Source: an uncultured Butyricicoccus sp.
GTDB taxonomy: Bacteria > Bacillota > Clostridia > Oscillospirales > Butyricicoccaceae
Assembly: GCA_947575935.1 (NCBI GenBank)
Contig: CANPPM010000079.1
Span: 1-10,316 of the forward strand
Direction of reading: 5' to 3'
Length of the DNA stretch: 10,316 nt
The position numbers and the translations under genes were made by a program. Under the pieces are notes generated by a model. That model was not told where the DNA came from. It was given only the letters and a program-made list of their open reading frames with translations, and made no database searches. Shown here piece by piece: positions 6,214 to 10,316 of this stretch. Every line of letters begins with the position of its first letter. Positions within the stretch are counted from its first letter, which is position 1.

Positions 6214-7086
6214 ATGGAAAAAATCCATATTTTCAGCGATTCCGCGTGCGACATCCCGGAACCGCTGGTCAAACAATACGGCATCGGGATTATTCCGATC
6301 CATATCACCCACCAAGGACATACGTTTCGCGAATATTATGATACCACACCGCAGCAGTACTGGCGGCTGCTGCAGGAGGCGGACGAAATCCCACAGACCA
6401 GCCAGATCACCCCGGCGCAGGTGCTGGAATGCTACCGGCAGGCGCGCGCAGAGGGCTGTACGCATGTGCTTGGCCTTCTCATGAACGCGAAGGGTTCAGG
6501 CGGTTTTCAGTCCTGCTGTATTGCGCGCGACCTATTTTATGAGGAGTATGGCCGGGATATGCGGATTGAGTTGGTCGATTCAGAGACGTATACCATGATT
6601 TATGGCCGTATTCTGCTTCAGGCAGCTGAAATGCGCGAACAGGGCGACTCCTTTGAGGCCATTTTGGGGGTGGTGCGCTCCCGGGTTGCACGGTCGGAAG
6701 CCGTGTTGGGCGTATATACGCTCAGGCATCTGAAGAAGTCTGGCCGGATTTCGGGCGGCGCGGCTTTTGTGGGCGAGGCGCTGGGGCTCAGGCCGCTCAG
6801 CCACGTCTGCGCGGGCAGCGTGGAGGTGTGCGGCAAGGTGCGCGGGGACAAAGGGCTGATCCCCAAAATGGTCGAATTTGTCCGCCGGCATGCGGTGGGC
6901 GTTGAACGGCAGGAGGCCGGCCTGCTTTATGGGGCCGTTGCAGAAGAGCGGATCCGGGAATTGGAGGGGCAGCTGTATGCGCTCGGCTTCCGGCAGGTGA
7001 CGCGTTGGCCGATCGGTGTTTCCGTGATAACCAATACAGGGCCCGAGGCGTTGGCAGTCATGTACTACGGTGAGCCGCGTGAGTAA
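6214..7086 (+). CDS. DegV family fatty-acid-binding protein
   Basis: Predicted cytoplasmic DegV/FakB-like protein of 290 residues, the normal length. Characterised members bind one fatty acid and present it to the FakA kinase for phosphorylation, feeding exogenous fatty acids into phospholipids. Visible motifs are the N-terminal FSDSACDIP (7-15), PQTSQITPAQ (60-69, the conserved T-S-Q lipid-head site), the NAKGSGGFQS loop (91-100, in place of the usual SxxxSGTYQSA), VDSETYTMIYG after the first domain, and LKKSGRISG. The start is ATG 6214, with AAAGGA at 6201-6206 seven nt upstream; a TTG six bases earlier is in frame but too close to the binding site. The protein has several Cys residues. No fakA gene is in the window, so fatty-acid binding is inferred from the family only. 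It lies 50 bp after trmL and probably shares its transcript. Confidence 0.9.
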   Translation: MEKIHIFSDSACDIPEPLVKQYGIGIIPIHITHQGHTFREYYDTTPQQYWRLLQEADEIPQTSQITPAQVLECYRQARAEGCTHVLGLLMNAKGSGGFQSCCIARDLFYEEYGRDMRIELVDSETYTMIYGRILLQAAEMREQGDSFEAILGVVRSRVARSEAVLGVYTLRHLKKSGRISGGAAFVGEALGLRPLSHVCAGSVEVCGKVRGDKGLIPKMVEFVRRHAVGVERQEAGLLYGAVAEERIRELEGQLYALGFRQVTRWPIGVSVITNTGPEALAVMYYGEPRE

Positions 7087-7103
7087 AAGTTAACCAAAAT
7101 GCA

Positions 7104-7176
7104 TGAAAAAACCTCTGTGGATACTGCGTTTTGCACAGGACATCGCTTAAAAATATGGATGCTGCCGGTTTTTTCA
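7104..7176. repeat. 10-bp inverted repeat between degV and the pgk promoter
   Basis: TGAAAAAACC (7104-7113) and GGTTTTTTCA (7167-7176) are perfect complements 53 bp apart. The right arm ends in a T-run as at a terminator, but no GC-rich stem directly precedes it. The right arm also borders the AT-rich stretch upstream of the pgk -35 box. Confidence 0.35.
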
Positions 7177-7197
7177 CAAAAAATTTCCGTTTGTCTC

Positions 7198-7226
7198 TTG
7201 AAAGATGTACCGAAACCAAGTATAAT
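7198..7226 (+). promoter_or_regulatory. Strong sigma-A promoter of the pgk-tpiA-gpmI cluster
   Basis: TTGAAA (7198-7203), a 17-nt spacer and a perfect TATAAT (7221-7226). The AAAAAATTT stretch at 7178-7186 sits where an UP element would. Transcription should start near 7233, leaving a leader of about 105 nt with an AGCGGC (7257-7262) / GCCGCT (7284-7289) stem. This is the best promoter in the window, as expected for glycolytic genes. Confidence 0.75.
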
Positions 7227-7337
7227 TCTATCTCGGGGTGGTATTCTGGAAGGGGAAGCGGCCAGGCCGTGTTCTCTGCCGGCGCCGCTCAGGGAAACAG
7301 TCAGATATTCCTAATTTTTTAATAAAGGAGAATGAAT

Positions 7338-8522
7338 ATGCAGTACAACAAAAAGAGCGTGGAAGACATCGATGTAGCAGGAAAAAAGGTCATTGTACGC
7401 TGCGACTTCAATGTGCCGCAGGACGATACGGGGCGCATCACCGATGATAAGCGCATCGTCGCTTCCCTGCAGACCATCAAGTATCTGCTGGAGAAAAAGG
7501 CCGCGGTCATCCTCTGCTCGCATCTGGGCCGCCCGAAGGGCCAGGTGAATCCGAAGTACTCTCTCAAGCCGGTTGCTGAGCGGCTGTCCGAGCTGCTCGG
7601 GCAGGAGGTCAAGCTTGCTGATGATGTGATCGGCGAATCGGCAAAGGCCCTTGCTGCCGCGCTCAAGCCGGGCGAGGTCATGCTGTTGGAAAATGTCCGC
7701 TTCCATAAAGAAGAGGAAAAGAACGATCCCGCATTCGCCAAGGAGCTGGCTTCTATGGCGGAGGTTTACGTAAATGACGCATTCGGTACCGCGCACCGCG
7801 CGCATGCCACCACTGCCGGCATTGCGGATTATCTGCCCGCAGCCTGCGGCTTTCTGATCAACAAGGAAATTTCGATCATGGGCAAGGCGCTGGCCGACCC
7901 CGCGCGCCCGTTTGTCGCCATTCTGGGCGGCGCAAAGGTTTCGGATAAGATCGGCGTCATCAATAATCTGATTGAAAAGTGTGATACCATCATCATCGGC
8001 GGCGGTATGAGCTATACTTTTATGAAGGCGATGGGCAAGCAGATCGGCACATCCCTGTGTGAGGATGATAAATTGGATCTCGCCCGGGGCCTGCTGGAAA
8101 AGGCGGAGCAGAAAGGGGTGCAGCTGCTGCTGCCCATCGATACGGTCTGTGCCGACCATTTTGCAGCGGACGCGGAGCCCAAGACCTTTGACGCGGGCAA
8201 TCTGCCCGATCATATGATGGGTCTGGATATCGGTCCCAAGACGATTGATCTGTTCTCTGAATCGCTCAAGGATGCTGGCACCGTCGTATGGAATGGCCCG
8301 ATGGGCGTATTCGATGCGTTTGCCGTTGGGACCAAGGCGGTTGCGAAGGCTATTGCGGCTTCCAATGCAGTTTCAATCATTGGCGGCGGCGACAGTGCGG
8401 CGGCGGTTGAGAAGCTGGGATTTGCCAACCGTATGACCCATATTTCTACGGGCGGCGGCGCTTCCCTTGAGTTCCTCGAGGGGCTGGAGCTGCCGGGCAT
8501 TGCCTGCCTGCAGGACCGCTGA
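7338..8522 (+). CDS. pgk: Phosphoglycerate kinase
   Basis: Glycolytic enzyme that transfers the acyl phosphate of 1,3-bisphosphoglycerate to ADP, giving ATP and 3-phosphoglycerate; cytosolic monomer. The 394 residues match the family length. The substrate-side N-domain shows RCDFNVP (21-27), the basic residue R39 (DDKRI) and SHLGRPKG (61-68), then LLENVRFHKEEEKND and NDAFGTAHRAHAT. The nucleotide-side C-domain shows LGGAKVSDKI, WNGPMGVFD, GGGDSAAAV (349-357) and STGGGASLEFLEG (370-382). No fusion to triosephosphate isomerase is present. The start at ATG 7338 is preferred over the in-frame ATG 7332 because AAAGGAG (7324-7330) then has a 7-nt spacing. It is first in the cluster behind a strong promoter. 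The gap gene, usually just upstream, is absent: the neighbour is degV. Confidence 0.98.
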   Translation: MQYNKKSVEDIDVAGKKVIVRCDFNVPQDDTGRITDDKRIVASLQTIKYLLEKKAAVILCSHLGRPKGQVNPKYSLKPVAERLSELLGQEVKLADDVIGESAKALAAALKPGEVMLLENVRFHKEEEKNDPAFAKELASMAEVYVNDAFGTAHRAHATTAGIADYLPAACGFLINKEISIMGKALADPARPFVAILGGAKVSDKIGVINNLIEKCDTIIIGGGMSYTFMKAMGKQIGTSLCEDDKLDLARGLLEKAEQKGVQLLLPIDTVCADHFAADAEPKTFDAGNLPDHMMGLDIGPKTIDLFSESLKDAGTVVWNGPMGVFDAFAVGTKAVAKAIAASNAVSIIGGGDSAAAVEKLGFANRMTHISTGGGASLEFLEGLELPGIACLQDR

Positions 8523-8524
8523 GA

Positions 8525-8628
8525 CTGTCTGAGACAGCCGGGCTGCCGCCGGGGCGGCGGCCCGCAGAGTTCGGGGGGTGTCCCCCTGGCGATTAGAACT
8601 ACTTATTCCCGGCGCAGTATGCCGGGAA
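8525..8628. other. Series of four hairpins in the pgk-tpiA spacer
   Basis: Four possible stems follow one another. They are CTGTC/GACAG (8525-8537, TGA loop); CCGCCG/CGGCGG (8546-8560) extended by GGG/CCC (8540-8542 and 8561-8563); GGGGG/CCCCC (8574-8586, TGT loop); and TTCCCGGC/GCCGGGAA (8606-8628, 7-nt loop). None is followed by a U-tract. The last ends only a few nt before the tpiA binding site. They may slow decay or direct processing of the mRNA. Confidence 0.5.
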
Positions 8629-8651
8629 ATCAGGAAAGGGGTATTGAAACT

Positions 8652-9428
8652 ATGAACCGCAGATATCGTAAGACGATCATTGCCGGCAACTGGAAGATGA
8701 ATAAAACGCCCACTGAGGCAAAGACCTTGATTGAGGATATGAAGCAGCAGCTGGACAAGGATGTCTATAAATACTGTGAGTTGGTGCTGTGCGTACCGTT
8801 TACCGACATCCAGGCTGCGATTAAGGCTGCGCGCGGCTCTAAGATTGCGATCGGCGCGCAGAATATGCACTTTGAAAAATCTGGTGCGTTTACTGGCGAG
8901 ATTTCGGCTGATATGCTCAAGGAAATGGGCGTAAAGTATGTAATTATCGGCCATTCTGAGCGCCGTCAGTATTTCAATGAGACAGATGTTGACTGCAATA
9001 AAAAGATCAAGGTCGCAATTGCCGCGGGGCTGCGTCCGATCCTGTGCTGCGGCGAGTCCCTGGAGGAACGCGAGCAAAACGTGACGATGGAAGTTGTCCG
9101 GAAGCAGATTAAGATCGCGCTGCGTGACGTTCCGGCTGAGGACATTAAAAAGGTCGTCATCGCGTATGAGCCCATCTGGGCCATTGGGACCGGTAAGACT
9201 GCGACCGCAGAGCAGGCGGGCGAGGTCTGCTCCGCCATTCGCGATTGCCTGCGTGAGCTTTATGGCGCGCGCGCGGCACGTGCCATTACCGTGCAGTATG
9301 GCGGCTCGATGAATGCGAAAAACGCAGAGGAGCTGCTTGCACAGCCCGATGTAGACGGCGGACTGATCGGCGGCGCTTCTCTGAAAGCGCCTGATTTTGT
9401 GGCGATCGCGAACGCATCTAGGCAGTAA
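8652..9428 (+). CDS. tpiA: Triosephosphate isomerase
   Basis: Glycolytic (beta/alpha)8-barrel enzyme that interconverts dihydroxyacetone phosphate and glyceraldehyde 3-phosphate; cytosolic dimer. The protein has 258 residues, slightly above the usual 250. All catalytic residues are present: K15 in AGNWKMN, H101 in IIGHSERR and E173 in AYEPIWAIGTG, the last starting the flexible loop 6. The phosphate-binding YGGSMNAKN and GGLIGGASL motifs follow near the C-terminus. ATG 8652 is chosen because AGGAAAGGGG (8632-8641) lies 10 nt upstream and homologues begin near here; an in-frame ATG at 8619 lies inside a hairpin and would overlap the binding site. It is 129 bp after pgk and probably co-transcribed with it. 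Confidence 0.98.
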   Translation: MNRRYRKTIIAGNWKMNKTPTEAKTLIEDMKQQLDKDVYKYCELVLCVPFTDIQAAIKAARGSKIAIGAQNMHFEKSGAFTGEISADMLKEMGVKYVIIGHSERRQYFNETDVDCNKKIKVAIAAGLRPILCCGESLEEREQNVTMEVVRKQIKIALRDVPAEDIKKVVIAYEPIWAIGTGKTATAEQAGEVCSAIRDCLRELYGARAARAITVQYGGSMNAKNAEELLAQPDVDGGLIGGASLKAPDFVAIANASRQ

Positions 9429-9667
9429 GCGTCTGTTTCCGATCTGATATGTAAGGCTTTCTGGCGCGAGGCGCAGTGCCGCCGGACGGCGGGAAAAAAA
9501 GAAACAGGTTTTCAGGGACGCACCGCACCGTTGCGCTGAAGGGTGCGGCGCTGCCTACACAAATCGGCCGTACGGGGCGGGCGAGCCCTGCACGAGGTGT
9601 TGGCGGCTCCGGTTTTCGGCCGGGGTAAAGAGGGCCTGCGGGCCCTTGCCGGCTCCCCTTTTGCCGG
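9429..9667. other. Hairpin-rich tpiA-gpmI spacer
   Basis: No gene is seen in this spacer. GCGTC plus TGTTTC just after tpiA (9429-9439) can pair with GAAACA (9501-9506) and GACGC (9517-9521), enclosing two smaller hairpins (one near 9455-9470, one with CCGCC/GGCGG near 9481-9492). Next come CCGCACC (9523-9529) / GGTGCGG (9542-9548), AGGGCC/GGCCCT (9631-9646, 4-nt loop) and CCGGC/GCCGG (9649-9667). No promoter or U-tract is evident, so the spacer probably stays within one transcript. Confidence 0.45.
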
Positions 9668-9692
9668 TTATTGAAGGAGAAATTAATTCGTT

Positions 9693-10316
9693 ATGGCTAG
9701 TAAGAAAAAAGGTACAGCTGCCGCTGAGGCAGAAAAGGCTACGAAGGCTGCCGTAAAGGCAGAGAAGGTTGAGAAGGAAGCTGTTAAAAAGGCGGAAAAA
9801 GCGGCTGCCAAGGCGGAAAAAGCAGAAATAAAGGCTGAAAAGGCAGAAGCAAAGGCGGAAAAGGCGGCTGCCAAGGCGGAAAAAGCAGAAATAAAGGCCG
9901 AAAAGGCGACTGCCAAGGCAGAAAAGACAGAGGTGAAGGCGGAAAAGGCGGCTGCCAAGGCGGAAAAGGCGGAAGAAAAGGCTGAGAAGGCAGTTGTCAA
10001 GGCAGAGAAGGCCGCTTCGAAGTCGGGCAAGAGCCCGCTGGCGCTGGTGATTATGGATGGTTTTGGCTATCGTGCGGACAGCGCCGGCAACGCGATTGCG
10101 GCGGCTAAGACGCCTACGATCGACAAGCTGATGAAGACCTGCCCGAATACCCATATTGGCGCGTCCGGGATGGATGTTGGTCTGCCGGATGGACAGATGG
10201 GCAACTCCGAGGTTGGCCACACAAATATTGGCGCGGGCCGTATTGTATATCAGGAGCTGACCCGTATTACCAAGTCCATACAGGATGGAGACTTTTTTGA
10301 GAATGAAGCGTTTCAG
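9693..10316 (+). CDS. gpmI: 2,3-bisphosphoglycerate-independent phosphoglycerate mutase with Lys/Ala/Glu repeat extension (5' part)
   Basis: Metal-dependent (usually Mn2+) enzyme that converts 3-phosphoglycerate to 2-phosphoglycerate through a phosphoserine intermediate. The frame is open to the window edge (208 codons seen of an expected 600 or so). Residues from about 115 are ordinary: ALVIMDGFGYR with metal ligand D122, GNAIAAAKTPTIDKL, and LPDGQMGNSEVGHTNIGAGRI with the catalytic S172; the Asp-to-Ser distance of 50 equals that of the Geobacillus enzyme (D12, S62). Residues 1-113 are an unusual extension: 33 Lys, 22 Glu, mostly Ala otherwise, no aromatic, Cys, Asp or Arg. It contains eleven heptads starting KAEK (33-109). 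AAGGAG (9674-9679) lies 13 nt before ATG 9693, rather far but the only good site; no internal start near the normal domain has one. It probably belongs to the pgk-tpiA transcript. The enzyme call is firm; the extension's role is unknown. Confidence 0.95.
   Translation, partial: MASKKKGTAAAEAEKATKAAVKAEKVEKEAVKKAEKAAAKAEKAEIKAEKAEAKAEKAAAKAEKAEIKAEKATAKAEKTEVKAEKAAAKAEKAEEKAEKAVVKAEKAASKSGKSPLALVIMDGFGYRADSAGNAIAAAKTPTIDKLMKTCPNTHIGASGMDVGLPDGQMGNSEVGHTNIGAGRIVYQELTRITKSIQDGDFFENEAFQ
9789..10019 (+). repeat. Eleven tandem 21-bp repeats coding KAEK heptads
   Basis: These 231 bp are exactly eleven 21-bp units in the gpmI frame, each coding KAEK plus three variable residues (AAA, AEI, AEA, AAA, AEI, ATA, TEV, AAA, AEE, AVV, AAS). 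KAEK is invariant, while its alanine uses all four codons and Glu and Lys vary synonymously. Alanines at positions 2 and 5 give the 3-4 spacing of a heptad a/d pattern, which suggests a long helix or Ala-rich coiled coil. Confidence 0.9.

Noticed and set aside
7099..7314. 71-codon plus-strand frame between degV and pgk
   Set aside because: It overlaps the strong pgk promoter and has no binding site.
7311..8213. 300-codon open frame on the minus strand opposite pgk
   Set aside because: It is the antisense shadow of a conserved, highly expressed gene; it lacks a ribosome binding site and a recognisable domain.
9481..9500. GC hairpin next to a run of A as a terminator after tpiA
   Set aside because: On the plus strand the hairpin is followed by A, not T; on the minus strand the T-run precedes the stem, so it cannot terminate in either direction.
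9555..10220. Minus-strand open frame with Phe/Leu/Arg repeats opposite gpmI
   Set aside because: The repeats are the complement of the KAEK heptads and the frame runs into the conserved mutase domain; there is no independent support.

Overview
The window looks like chromosomal DNA from a GC-rich, low-oxygen Firmicute, most likely a Clostridia/Oscillospiraceae-type gut bacterium. The basis is strong AGGAGG-type ribosome binding sites, sigma-A-like promoters, a DegV protein, a Crp/Fnr regulator of clostridial type and a glycolytic pgk-tpiA-gpmI cluster. This assignment is inferred from gene content and style, not from a marker gene. I see no rRNA, tRNA, CRISPR array, insertion sequence or phage gene.

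Layout. 1-508 has no convincing gene. 509-1171 (minus) is a Crp/Fnr-family regulator, divergent from an NhaC-type Na+/H+ antiporter (1423-2745, plus); their 250-bp spacer carries a candidate extended -10 promoter for each gene. 2993-5148 holds a two-gene operon with a 4-base overlap: a membrane-anchored HlyD/MacA-type adaptor and a MacB/FtsX-type ABC permease, without an ATPase gene between or beside them. 5149-5665 is a 517-bp non-coding region with helically phased A-tracts, a good promoter, and about 300 nt of GC-rich sequence full of inverted repeats. It leads into trmL (tRNA wobble 2'-O-methyltransferase, 5666-6163) and a DegV fatty-acid-binding protein (6214-7086).

A near-consensus promoter (TTGAAA-N17-TATAAT) at 7198-7226 then starts the lower-glycolysis cluster: pgk (7338-8522), tpiA (8652-9428) and the 5' part of gpmI (9693 to the window end). 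The pgk-tpiA and tpiA-gpmI spacers each contain several strong hairpins without U-tracts, so they look like mRNA structure rather than terminators. The three enzymes interconvert triose phosphates and carry 1,3-bisphosphoglycerate to 2-phosphoglycerate; gap and eno are not in the window.

The most unusual item is the gpmI product. Before the normal phosphoglycerate mutase domain it has an in-frame extension of about 113 residues made only of small, Lys and Glu residues, including eleven consecutive heptads that all begin KAEK. KAEK is invariant at the protein level while its alanine is written with all four codons, which argues that the repeat is translated and constrained. Its role is unknown to me. 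Second in interest is the curved-DNA, promoter and structured-leader region upstream of trmL.
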